A DNA stretch of 64,000 nucleotides, from NCBI GenBank assembly GCA_037138335.1, contig JBAXIO010000014.1, forward strand, positions 55,120 to 119,119. Reading direction: 5' to 3'. Shown here one piece after another: positions 26,761 to 34,889 of this stretch. Every line of letters starts with the position of its first letter. The stretch's first letter is position 1. The notes beneath the pieces were generated by a model. The model made no database searches and was not told the origin of the DNA. It saw only the letters and a list, made by a program, of their open reading frames with translations. Both the position numbers and the translations under genes were made by a program. The stretch comes from CAIRDP01 sp037138335 (lineage in GTDB: Bacteria > Bacteroidota > Bacteroidia > Bacteroidales > FEN-979).

Positions 26761-26823
26761 TCAGTTTTTTTTGTATTCCGAATATTTTTTGTAGTTTGGC
26801 CTGTGAAATCAAATCGGTATACC

Positions 26824-28017
26824 ATGAAAAACATCTTTATCATCTTATTGGTGCTGATGGCCTTTGCTGCAGAAGGTCAAACCGGGAATAAAAGCAAGGA
26901 AAAGGTTAAGCCCAAGGAAAAAACCAGCAGTCCTGCAGTTACACCTCAGGAAAAACCAGTAGAGGCTCCTCCTTTAAAGGAAAAATGCTGCAACTGGATC
27001 GCCTCAGTTAAAGTATTTAAAAGCTGGGGTTATATTGATACAAATGGCGTGTATCTTATCAATCTGCAGTTTGACGATGCTGAGAATTTCCACGAAGGCC
27101 TGGCCAGGGTAAAAAAACTGGGCGACTGGGGCTATATCGACACCAAAGGAACTTATGTGATCAATCCGCAGTTTGACCTGGCCGAAGATTTCAGTGAAGG
27201 CCTCGCCAGGGTGTATAAATTCAAAAAATGGGGATACATCGACAGTAAAGGTATGGTCACCATTGATTACCAATTCTTCGATGCCGATGATTTCCATAAC
27301 GGCATTGCAAGGGTCAGGCAGGGAGTTTCCTGGGGATTTATCGACAATAAAGGCAAATTCATCATCAATCCCCAGTTTTCTTCACTCGGTGAATTCCACG
27401 ATGGCCTCGCAAAGGCCCACTTTGGGAAAGCTTGGGGTTACATAGATCAAAGCGGAAGCTGGGTCATCAATCCCCAATTCAACGATGCCGAGGACTTTCA
27501 TGACGGTCTTGCAAGGGTCAGGAGAGGGACCCAATGGGGATTTATTGACAAATCAGGAGCCTATGTCATCAATATTCAGTTTGAAGCTGTAGGGGATTTC
27601 AGTAACGGCCTTGCCCGGGCAAAGAAAATGCACCAATGGGGTTATATAGATGATAAAGGATCATGGAAGATAAATACGCAGTTCGACGATGCCTCGGATT
27701 TTGTGGAAGGCCTGGCCAAAGTGAGAAAAGGGAGATCATGGGGTTATATTGATCCCACTGGAGCTTATGCCATTAACCTGCAGTTCGAAGATGCTGAAGA
27801 TTTTTGCGGGGGCACTGCAAGAATTAAAAAAGTAACCAAATGGGGGTATATCGACAAAACCGGGAGATATCTTACAAACCCCCAGTTTGATGCTGCAGAA
27901 GATTTCAGTCACGGCTTCGCCAAGGTGCGCAAAGGTGTCAAATGGGGCTATATTAACACCCAGGGAAACCTTTTCATCAATTATATGTATGATAACAGCG
28001 GGAGTTTTAACAAGTAA
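26824..28017 (+). CDS. Exported WG-repeat protein
   Basis: 397 residues from ATG 26824 (a GTG seven codons upstream is not supported by a signal peptide). Signal peptide MKNIFIILLVLMAFAAEGQ. A short Lys/Pro-rich linker (30-60) precedes nine full and one partial WG repeat of 34 residues, each with WGYIDxxGxxxINPQFDDAExF and GLARVKK. WG repeats are compact beta modules found in exported bacterial proteins, and bind unknown ligands. The regular 34-residue spacing runs almost to the C-terminus. The first residue after the linker (CCNWIASVKVFKSWGY) carries a CC pair. Confidence 0.85.
   Translation: MKNIFIILLVLMAFAAEGQTGNKSKEKVKPKEKTSSPAVTPQEKPVEAPPLKEKCCNWIASVKVFKSWGYIDTNGVYLINLQFDDAENFHEGLARVKKLGDWGYIDTKGTYVINPQFDLAEDFSEGLARVYKFKKWGYIDSKGMVTIDYQFFDADDFHNGIARVRQGVSWGFIDNKGKFIINPQFSSLGEFHDGLAKAHFGKAWGYIDQSGSWVINPQFNDAEDFHDGLARVRRGTQWGFIDKSGAYVINIQFEAVGDFSNGLARAKKMHQWGYIDDKGSWKINTQFDDASDFVEGLAKVRKGRSWGYIDPTGAYAINLQFEDAEDFCGGTARIKKVTKWGYIDKTGRYLTNPQFDAAEDFSHGFAKVRKGVKWGYINTQGNLFINYMYDNSGSFNK
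27027..28014 (+). repeat. WG-repeat array (34-residue, 102-bp units)
   Basis: Nine complete 102-bp units and a shorter tenth, in frame. Every unit starts with Trp-Gly and has the motif I-D/N-x-x-G. The units are unequal at the DNA level. Confidence 0.8.
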
Positions 28018-28092
28018 CCCCTGGTACCACCTGCTGCCGGGGAAAAGGAAGATCTGCCTCATTGAATTTTGCCCGGCTTTAAAGCAATATTT

Positions 28093-28121
28093 TTGTTTTA
28101 ATTAAATTCTGCGTATATTTG
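28093..28121 (+). promoter_or_regulatory. Bacteroidota promoter TTG-N18-TATATTTG for rimP operon
   Basis: TTG at 28093-28095 and TATATTTG at 28114-28121, 18 bp apart. The predicted start near 28126 gives a leader of about 130 nt containing the long hairpin at 28140-28178. Confidence 0.6.
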
Positions 28122-28139
28122 CAGCGGATTTTAGGTTGA

Positions 28140-28178
28140 TTCAGTGACGAGGGGACGAGAGTCCCCTCGTTTGCTGAA
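28140..28178 (+). ncRNA. Leader hairpin of rimP-nusA-infB
   Basis: ACGAGGGGAC (28147-28156) pairs perfectly with GTCCCCTCGT (28161-28170) across a GAGA (GNRA) loop; outside it TTCAG (28140-28144) pairs with CTGAA (28174-28178) after a small internal loop. The structure is about 75 bp upstream of the ATG and just downstream of the promoter. NusA itself is a transcription-elongation factor, so a leader structure that controls its own operon is plausible; no U-run follows, so it is not a simple terminator. Confidence 0.5.
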
Positions 28179-28255
28179 ACAAATCAGGGTAGTGTTCTGC
28201 CTTATACGCCGAATGCCGGTTAAACACTGAACCTCATCCGCAGACAAAACAATAT

Positions 28256-28711
28256 ATGATCACAGAGAAACAGGTCACAGGATTGATTAAGGAATTTCTC
28301 GAGGGCTCTGATAAATTCCTGATTGAAGTGCTGATTAAGCCTCTCAACCATATTATGGTTTTTATTGACGGCGATCACGGTGTTACTATTGACGACTGCA
28401 AGGGCCTTAGCCGGCACCTGGAGCAGAACCTCGACCGTGAAAAGGAGGATTTTGACCTTATGGTATCTTCAGCTGGCGCCGACCGGCCTTTAAAAGTGCT
28501 GAGGCAGTATAAAAAATATATCGGGAAGAACCTCGATGTGGTGACGGTGAGCGGCGCTAAAACAGAAGGAGTTCTTGTTTTTGCCGACCGGGATGGGATA
28601 AAACTTGAACAGGAAATAAAGAAGTCGAAAAAAGAATCGGAGAAAAAGGAAGTGGAACTGAAATTCAATGAAATAAAATCAGCAAAAATCGTTATCAGCT
28701 TTAAAAAATAA
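28256..28711 (+). CDS. rimP: Ribosome maturation factor RimP
   Basis: 151 residues, the usual length. N-terminal alpha-beta domain (QVTGLIKEFLEGSDKFLIEV; HIMVFIDGDHGVTIDDCKG, and LEQNLDREKEDFDLMVSSAG) and a C-terminal SH3-like domain (KYIGKNLDVVTVSG; KTEGVLVFADRDG). RimP helps assemble the 30S subunit. Position before nusA and infB is the classic bacterial operon and confirms the call. Promoter at 28093-28121. Confidence 0.93.
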   Translation: MITEKQVTGLIKEFLEGSDKFLIEVLIKPLNHIMVFIDGDHGVTIDDCKGLSRHLEQNLDREKEDFDLMVSSAGADRPLKVLRQYKKYIGKNLDVVTVSGAKTEGVLVFADRDGIKLEQEIKKSKKESEKKEVELKFNEIKSAKIVISFKK

Positions 28712-28738
28712 AAAGTAAAATTATAATACAGTACTGCA

Positions 28739-29974
28739 ATGGAAACTTTAAATTTAGTCGAAACCTTTTCGGAATTCAAAGAATTCAAGAACATCGACCG
28801 CGAGACCATGATGCGTATCCTCGAGGAAGTATTCAAGCATATGCTTACCAAAAGGTTCGGATCGGCCGATAATTTCGACATCATTGTAAACATCGACAAA
28901 GGCGACCTGGAAATCTGGAGGTACCGTACCATTGTCGAAGACGGAACAGTCGAAGATGAGAACCTGCAGATCGCTTATTCAGATGCCATCAAGATCGAGC
29001 CCGATTTTGAAGTGGGGGAAGAACTTTCGGAAGAAATCAAACTCGTCGACTTCGGCAGGCGGGAGATCCTGGCCATCAGGCAGAACCTGATCTCCAAGAT
29101 ACAGGAATATGAAAAGAACAATATTTATCTTAAATACAAGGATAAGATCGGCGAGATTATTGCAGGCGAAGTTTACCAGGTTTGGAAAAAAGAGATCCTG
29201 GTGCTCGACGACGAAGGGATAGAGATAATCCTTCCCAAATCGGAGCAGATCCCGACCGACTTTTACCGTAAGGGGGATACCATCAGGGCTGTTGTCTCCA
29301 AAGTCGAGATGAAATCAAACAACCCGGTGATCATCCTTTCCCGCACCTCCGAGGCCTTCCTTGAGAGGTTGTTTGAAGCTGAAGTTCCCGAGGTTTTCGA
29401 CGGCCTTATCCAGATCAAAAAGATCGTCAGGGTACCCGGTGAAAGAGCCAAGATCGCAGTGGAATCATACGATGACCGCATTGACCCCGTAGGCGCCTGT
29501 GTCGGGATGAAAGGTTCACGCATCCATGGCATAGTGAGGGAGCTTAAAAATGAAAACATCGACGTTATTAATTATACGACCAATCCGTCGCTTTATATCC
29601 AACGAGCACTGAGTCCTGCAAAAGTAACCTCCATCATCATCAATGAAGAAGAGAAAAAAGCTGACGTGTATATGAAACCCGACCAGGTTTCACTTGCCAT
29701 CGGTAAAGGAGGTTTCAACATTCGCCTTGCCGGCAGGCTTACAGGCTATGAAATCGATGTTTACCGTGATACGGATGTCGACAATGAAGATGTGGATCTC
29801 ATGGAATTTTCTGATGAAATCGAACAGTGGATCATCGACGAATTCAAGAACATTGGTTGCGATACTGCTAAAAGCGTTCTCGATCTGAATGTTGAAGAAC
29901 TTGTAAAACGTACCGACCTTGAGGAAGAAACGATCAATGAGGTCATTCGCATATTAAAAGCTGAGTTCGAATAA
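28739..29974 (+). CDS. nusA: Transcription termination/antitermination protein NusA
   Basis: 411 residues. The N-terminal RNA-polymerase-binding domain (about 1-130: MMRILEEVFKHMLTKRFG) is followed by an S1 domain (GEIIAGEVYQVWKKEILVL), two KH domains (VKIEPD-type strands; GACVGMKGSRIHGIVRELK; SLAIGKGGFNIRLAGRLTG, carrying the GxxG loops) and a short helix-hairpin-helix C-terminus (GCDTAKSVLDLNVEELV). NusA modulates pausing, termination and antitermination. It lies 27 bp after rimP and 19 bp before infB. Confidence 0.96.
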   Translation: METLNLVETFSEFKEFKNIDRETMMRILEEVFKHMLTKRFGSADNFDIIVNIDKGDLEIWRYRTIVEDGTVEDENLQIAYSDAIKIEPDFEVGEELSEEIKLVDFGRREILAIRQNLISKIQEYEKNNIYLKYKDKIGEIIAGEVYQVWKKEILVLDDEGIEIILPKSEQIPTDFYRKGDTIRAVVSKVEMKSNNPVIILSRTSEAFLERLFEAEVPEVFDGLIQIKKIVRVPGERAKIAVESYDDRIDPVGACVGMKGSRIHGIVRELKNENIDVINYTTNPSLYIQRALSPAKVTSIIINEEEKKADVYMKPDQVSLAIGKGGFNIRLAGRLTGYEIDVYRDTDVDNEDVDLMEFSDEIEQWIIDEFKNIGCDTAKSVLDLNVEELVKRTDLEEETINEVIRILKAEFE

Positions 29975-29981
29975 AAATTTA

Positions 29982-29989
29982 TAATTTTG
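29982..29989 (+). promoter_or_regulatory. Internal -7 element TAATTTTG immediately before infB
   Basis: TAATTTTG lies four bases before the infB ATG at 29994, which would put a transcription start on the ATG itself (a leaderless mRNA). No good TTG is present upstream. It may be an internal promoter that makes extra IF-2. Confidence 0.35.
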
Positions 29990-29993
29990 CCGC

Positions 29994-32900
29994 ATGAGTG
30001 AAGGCGCAGTAACGGTCAGGTTAAGCAAAGCCGCGAGAGAATTCAATATCGGGATTAGTACCGTCGTGGAATACCTTTCCAAGAAAGGGTTTACCGTAGA
30101 CCGTGACCCTAATGGCAAGCTCAACGAGGAGATGTATACTCTTCTTAAAAAAGAGTTTGCCACGGAAAAACAGGTGAAGGAGGAGGCCAAGAAAATAGAA
30201 CTGGCATTTACCTCCCACCAGACAATAACTATTGAAGACAAAAAAAGTGCGACCAAGGAAAGAGAGAAGGAACGTGAGGACCTTTTCATCAAGAATGTTT
30301 CGCTTGACTATGACAAAAGGCAAACAGAGGCTCCCAAGAAACCCAGGGAAGTCCATCTGAAGGAAGCTGTAAAAGAAGCGCCCCCGGCAGAAATCAAACC
30401 GGCAGAACTCGAAAAGCCTGTAGCTGAAAAAGCAAAACCGGTTGAAAAAGAAGAAAAGAAACCATCGAAGAAAGATGCGGTTGAATTAACTACCCAGGAA
30501 AAAGCTGAAGAAACACAAGCCAGGGAAGAGGAAGAGGAAACAAAGAAAACAGCTTCCAGGGCAAAAGAAACTTCCGGGGAACACACTGTAGAACCTAAGG
30601 AAGAGAAAGCTTCCAATGGGATGGGGGAATTGAAGATCGTTGGAAAAATGGATCTTGAATCCTTCGAGAAGAAACCTTCCAAAAAGGTTAAGGGTAAGGC
30701 AAAAACAGAGGAGGTTGTCGCCCCCCCCGTTGAGGAACCCTTGCCGATAGAGGTTGTTGAAGTGTTGCTGGAACCTGTGATTGAGGAGATCGAACCTGAA
30801 GTGATTTTACCTCCTGTTGCAGCTGAAATCGTAGACCTCAATTTCCTGCCTACCGAGAAGATAAAGCTTGAAGGGCCTACGATCCTGGGTTCAATGATAT
30901 TGCCCGAACCGAAAAAATTCGAAAAGAAAAAACAGCTTGTTGCTTCTTCTTCCGATGATTCCATTAAATCAAAAAAGAAAAAGAGGAAACGTATCAAGCG
31001 TGCCGACGAAGGGCCGGAGGCTCCGAAGACTGAGAAACCGCATTTTGTCAAAGATAAAAAGTATACCCGGGAGATACAGAAACCCGAAGTAACCCAGGAA
31101 GATATCGAGCGCCAGATCAAGGAAACGCTTGCCAGGCTTAGCCCTACCGGCAAATCTAAGGCATCAAAATACCGCCGCCAGAAAAGGGAAGAGGTAAGCC
31201 AGAAACTTCAGCAGGAACAGGAAAGGATAGAAGAAGGCAAAAAAGTGATCAAGGTCACTGAATTTGTCACAGCGAACGAACTCGCAAATATGATGCACGT
31301 CGCTGTTACCGAGATCATCTCTACCTGTATGTCGTTGGGCCTTTTTGTATCTATCAACCAGAGGCTGGATGCTGAAACCCTTACACTCGTCGCCGATGAA
31401 TTCGGTTATAAACTTGAATTCGTCAGTGTTGAGGTGCAGGAAGCCATCGATGGACATAATGTGGAAGATAACCCGGATGATATCCGTGACAGGGCTCCCA
31501 TTGTTACAGTCATGGGCCATGTTGACCACGGTAAAACCAAGCTGCTTGACTTCATCCGCTCTACCAACGTGGTAGCAGGCGAAGCCGGTGGTATTACACA
31601 GCATATCGGCGCTTATGAAGTGGTACTTGAGAACGGGAAAGCAATAACTTTCCTTGACACACCGGGTCATGAGGCGTTTACCGCCATGCGTGCACGCGGC
31701 GCCAAAATAACCGACGTGGCCATTATAGTAATTGCTGCTGACGAAACGGTAATGCCCCAGACCAAGGAAGCTATAAACCATGCTATGGCTGCAGGTGTTC
31801 CCATTGTTTTTGCCATCAATAAAATCGATAAGCCGAATTCGAATCCGGAGAAGATCCGTGAAGAGCTTTCAAAAATGAACATCCTTGTTGAGGAATGGGG
31901 CGGGAAATACCAGACCCAGGAAATATCGGCCAAAACAGGTGTTGGTATAGGCGTTTTGCTTGACAAAGTGCTCCTCGAAGCTGAAATGCAAAACCTCAAG
32001 GCCAATCCTTCCCGGCTGGCCCTGGGCACAGTTATTGAATCCTCCCTTGACAAAGGCCGCGGTTATGTAGCTAAACTGCTTGTGCAGAACGGTACGCTTA
32101 AGATAGGTGATATCGTTTTGGCCGGTGCGACTTATGGAAGGGTGAAAGCGATGTACAATGAACGGAACCTTCCAATCAGGGAAGCAGGGCCATCGGCTCC
32201 TCTTCTGATGCTTGGCCTTAACGGGGCACCCCAGGCCGGCGATGGGTTCAATGTGATGACCGATGAAAAAGAAACCAAGAACATAGCGACGAAGCGGCTC
32301 CAGCTGCAGCGTGAACAGGGCCTGAGGACCCAGAAGCATATTACTCTTGATGAGATCGGGCGCCGTATTGCAATCGGGGAATTCAAGGAACTTAACATTA
32401 TCGTCAAGGGTGACGTTGACGGCTCTGTGGAAGCTCTCTCCGACTCCCTGCTCAAACTGACCAACGAAGAGGTCGCCGTTAATGTGATCCACAAATCGGT
32501 TGGACAGATCACCGAATCTGACGTACTGCTCGCTTCGGCATCCAATGCTGTCATTGTAGGGTTCCAGGTGCGCCCCTCGGTAAGCGCACGCAAACTGGCT
32601 GAGGCTGAACAGATAGATATCCGTCTCTACTCCATTATTTACCAGGCCATTGAAGAGATTAAATCGGCTATTGAAGGGATGCTCGCACCCGAGATCGAGG
32701 AAAAGATCACATCCAATATCGAGATCAGGGAAGTGTTCAAGATCACCAAGGTTGGTACTGTTGCCGGTTGTATGGTGCTCGACGGAAAGATTACCCGTCA
32801 AACCACCATACGTGTAATCCGCGACGGTATCGTGGTTTATACCGGAAAACTCGGTTCCCTCAAGCGCTTTAAGGATGATGTAAGGGACGTAAGCTCAGGC

Positions 32901-32996
32901 TTTGAATGCGGACTGAACATTGACAACTTCAATGATATCAAAGTAGGCGACATCATCGAGGGTTACGAACAGATCGAAATCAAGAGAAAGCTGTAA
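29994..32996 (+). CDS. infB: Translation initiation factor IF-2
   Basis: 1000 residues. Residues 1-60 form the N-terminal fold, then a long, Lys/Glu/Pro-rich low-complexity linker to about residue 360 (variable in the family). The G domain starts at about 502 with PIVTVMGHVDHGKTKLLD (G1, GHVDHGKT), followed by DTPGHEAF (G3) and AINKIDKPN (G4). Domains II-IV follow, including GRGYVAKLLVQNG and the terminal EGYEQIEIKRKL. IF-2 brings initiator tRNA to the 30S subunit in a GTP-dependent step. It is the third gene of the operon with rimP and nusA. Confidence 0.97.
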   Translation: MSEGAVTVRLSKAAREFNIGISTVVEYLSKKGFTVDRDPNGKLNEEMYTLLKKEFATEKQVKEEAKKIELAFTSHQTITIEDKKSATKEREKEREDLFIKNVSLDYDKRQTEAPKKPREVHLKEAVKEAPPAEIKPAELEKPVAEKAKPVEKEEKKPSKKDAVELTTQEKAEETQAREEEEETKKTASRAKETSGEHTVEPKEEKASNGMGELKIVGKMDLESFEKKPSKKVKGKAKTEEVVAPPVEEPLPIEVVEVLLEPVIEEIEPEVILPPVAAEIVDLNFLPTEKIKLEGPTILGSMILPEPKKFEKKKQLVASSSDDSIKSKKKKRKRIKRADEGPEAPKTEKPHFVKDKKYTREIQKPEVTQEDIERQIKETLARLSPTGKSKASKYRRQKREEVSQKLQQEQERIEEGKKVIKVTEFVTANELANMMHVAVTEIISTCMSLGLFVSINQRLDAETLTLVADEFGYKLEFVSVEVQEAIDGHNVEDNPDDIRDRAPIVTVMGHVDHGKTKLLDFIRSTNVVAGEAGGITQHIGAYEVVLENGKAITFLDTPGHEAFTAMRARGAKITDVAIIVIAADETVMPQTKEAINHAMAAGVPIVFAINKIDKPNSNPEKIREELSKMNILVEEWGGKYQTQEISAKTGVGIGVLLDKVLLEAEMQNLKANPSRLALGTVIESSLDKGRGYVAKLLVQNGTLKIGDIVLAGATYGRVKAMYNERNLPIREAGPSAPLLMLGLNGAPQAGDGFNVMTDEKETKNIATKRLQLQREQGLRTQKHITLDEIGRRIAIGEFKELNIIVKGDVDGSVEALSDSLLKLTNEEVAVNVIHKSVGQITESDVLLASASNAVIVGFQVRPSVSARKLAEAEQIDIRLYSIIYQAIEEIKSAIEGMLAPEIEEKITSNIEIREVFKITKVGTVAGCMVLDGKITRQTTIRVIRDGIVVYTGKLGSLKRFKDDVRDVSSGFECGLNIDNFNDIKVGDIIEGYEQIEIKRKL

Positions 32997-33004
32997 GAAA
33001 AACC

Positions 33005-33039
33005 ATGATTGATGAGTCATGAGCCATGAGCCATGAGTG
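33005..33039. repeat. Heptad repeat tract 1 (five units)
   Basis: Five contiguous 7-bp units: ATGATTG, ATGAGTC, ATGAGCC, ATGAGCC, ATGAGTG. It lies eight bases after the infB stop, between convergent infB and purA. Confidence 0.7.
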
Positions 33040-33070
33040 ATTTCTACCCTGCCTGGGAAGGTTTTACAGA

Positions 33071-34363
33071 TTATTTTCTTTGCAGGGTCTGCAGCCTGTC
33101 GGGTCCAATGGATACCGTGTCAATAGGCAGTTCAACAAAATCTTCAATGAATTTAATGTAATCCTTCAGGGGAATGGGCAGGCTTGCCATGGAAGTATTT
33201 GAGCCCAGATCGGTATTCCACCCTTCCATTTCGGTGTATTGGGGTTCTAGGCTGTCGGATGTCAGTTCAAAAGGATATGATTCCAGGAGTTTTCCTGATT
33301 CCTTATATGCGGTACAAACACCGAGTTTCTCAAAAGGATTCAGCACATCGGCTTTCATCATGATAAGGCTGTCGACCCCGTTAAGCATTATAGAGTAACG
33401 CAAAGCGGGCAGGTCAAGCCATCCGCAACGCCTGGGCCTTCCGGTAGTCGAACCGAATTCTTTTCCCCCTGTCCTGAGTTTGTCGCCTGTTTCGTTTTCC
33501 AGCTCGGTAGGGAACGGGCCGCTTCCTACACGGGTGCAATAGGCCTTAAACACGCCGAATACTTTCCCGATATTATGCGGTGAAACCCCAAGTCCTGTGC
33601 AAACCCCTGCTGCAACAGTGCTTGAGGAGGTAACGAAAGGATATGATCCGAAATCCACATCAAGCATCGTTCCCTGGGCACCTTCGGCAAGTACCGAACG
33701 ACCCTCAACAAGAGATTTGTTAATAAACACCTCAGCGTCGACGACCTTAAGGTCTTTCATTTTCTCAATAGATTCAAACCACTGGGTTTCGTATTCTCCA
33801 AATGGCAGCCCGTCAAGGGTAAAACTTGCCAGGTCAAAACCATAGGAACCCACGGTTTTCAGATGCAGCTCTTTCAGGCTTTCGTACATCTTCCTGAAGC
33901 CCGGATAACAAATATTGCCAACCCTGATGCCGTTCCTGGCATATTTATCGGTATAAGTGGGGCCGATACCTTTCAGTGTAGACCCTATCTTCGCATCTTT
34001 CTTGGCGCTCTCATAGCATGCGTCGAGCAAACGGTGAGTGGGCAGGATAAGGTGGGCCCGGTTTGCGATTAAAAGATTTTCCCAGGGTTTCATGCCGGCA
34101 TCACTAAGCTTGCCGATCTCCCTGAACAAAATAACAGGGTCGATGATCACCCCGTTGCCAATGACATTCATTGAATTTCTATGAAAAATACCCGAGGGGA
34201 TGGTATGCAGGATGAATTTCTTACCGTCAAACTCAATGGTGTGCCCTGCATTAGGGCCTCCCTGGAATCGGGCAATAACATCATACCTGGGTGAAAACAC
34301 ATCCACAATCTTTCCTTTGCCTTCGTCCCCCCACTGGAGTCCGAGGATTACATCAACCTTCAT
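33071..34363 (-). CDS. purA: Adenylosuccinate synthetase
   Basis: 430 residues. The N-terminal P-loop-like VDVILGLQWGDEGKGKIVD, the IMP-binding GNGVIIDPVILF, and GVCTGLGVSPHNIGKVFGVFK are diagnostic, as is the GTP/IMP loop TTGRPRRCGWLDL. The enzyme joins aspartate to IMP using GTP, the first committed step to AMP. It lies 11 bp after fur and is probably transcribed with it. The enzyme is a known (p)ppGpp target in other bacteria, and the rel gene lies just upstream on the same strand. Confidence 0.97.
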   Translation of the reverse strand: MKVDVILGLQWGDEGKGKIVDVFSPRYDVIARFQGGPNAGHTIEFDGKKFILHTIPSGIFHRNSMNVIGNGVIIDPVILFREIGKLSDAGMKPWENLLIANRAHLILPTHRLLDACYESAKKDAKIGSTLKGIGPTYTDKYARNGIRVGNICYPGFRKMYESLKELHLKTVGSYGFDLASFTLDGLPFGEYETQWFESIEKMKDLKVVDAEVFINKSLVEGRSVLAEGAQGTMLDVDFGSYPFVTSSSTVAAGVCTGLGVSPHNIGKVFGVFKAYCTRVGSGPFPTELENETGDKLRTGGKEFGSTTGRPRRCGWLDLPALRYSIMLNGVDSLIMMKADVLNPFEKLGVCTAYKESGKLLESYPFELTSDSLEPQYTEMEGWNTDLGSNTSMASLPIPLKDYIKFIEDFVELPIDTVSIGPDRLQTLQRK

Positions 34364-34374
34364 CTGAAATCAGT

Positions 34375-34824
34375 TTATTTTTTAACCCTGGCCTGACCGT
34401 AAAAAGTGAGAGAATAACTTGTAACTTCAACATTGAAAATCTTTTCAACCTGGTCCCTGATCTCCTCAACACGTGGATCATAGAATTCAAGCACTTCTCC
34501 GCTGTCGTTAAAAATAAAATGATCATGCTGCTTGAAAAGATTCGACTTCTCAAACTGAGCATAATTTGTCCCGAACTGGTGCCGGGTTACAAGCCCGCAG
34601 TCAAGCAATAATTCAATAGTATTGTACAATGTGGCACGGCTTACCCTGTATTTGTGGTTTTTCATCCGGATATAGAGAGTCTCGATATCGAAATGACCTT
34701 CGGTAGCATAAATCTCTTTCAGAATGGTATACCTTTCAGGCGTTTTTCGATGGCCGTGCTTTTCAAGATATTCCGTAAAGAGCTTACGAACATTTTCAAA
34801 GGTATCTTCGGATGGCTTCTTCAT
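34375..34824 (-). CDS. fur: Fur-family transcriptional regulator
   Basis: 149 residues. A winged-helix N-terminus (YLEKHGHRKTPERYTILKEI; YRVSRATLYNTIELLLDCG) recognises DNA, and the dimerisation domain carries FKQHDHFIFNDSGEVLEFY, a His-rich metal site. The two CxxC pairs that bind structural zinc in classical Fur are missing: the only Cys is in LLDCGLV. It could therefore be Fur, PerR or Zur; sequence cannot tell. The start at 34824 lies 20 bp downstream of a TACCTTTA-type element (34844-34851, minus strand). Fur and purA are only 11 bp apart. Confidence 0.85.
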   Translation of the reverse strand: MKKPSEDTFENVRKLFTEYLEKHGHRKTPERYTILKEIYATEGHFDIETLYIRMKNHKYRVSRATLYNTIELLLDCGLVTRHQFGTNYAQFEKSNLFKQHDHFIFNDSGEVLEFYDPRVEEIRDQVEKIFNVEVTSYSLTFYGQARVKK

Positions 34825-34843
34825 TATTCCTGGAAATTTCGAG

Positions 34844-34851
34844 TAAAGGTA
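34844..34851 (-). promoter_or_regulatory. -7 element TACCTTTA (minus strand)
   Basis: Near match to TAnnTTTG 20 bp upstream of the fur ATG; AT-rich flanks. Confidence 0.35.
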
Positions 34852-34889
34852 TAAAATTAAAATTATTTAGAACAAATAAAAACTAAAAA

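Noticed and set aside
26771..26798. Promoter TTG-N18-TAGTTTG before the WG protein
   Set aside because: The -7 element is one base short of TAnnTTTG; not listed as a feature.
28018..28080. GC-rich stretch after the WG protein as a terminator
   Set aside because: Pairing is imperfect and lacks a U-tract; not enough to call.
30308..32801. Long minus-strand frames of 281, 205 and 310 codons
   Set aside because: They are antisense to infB, whose sequence is strongly conserved, and have low-complexity Ser/Thr-rich or meaningless translations.
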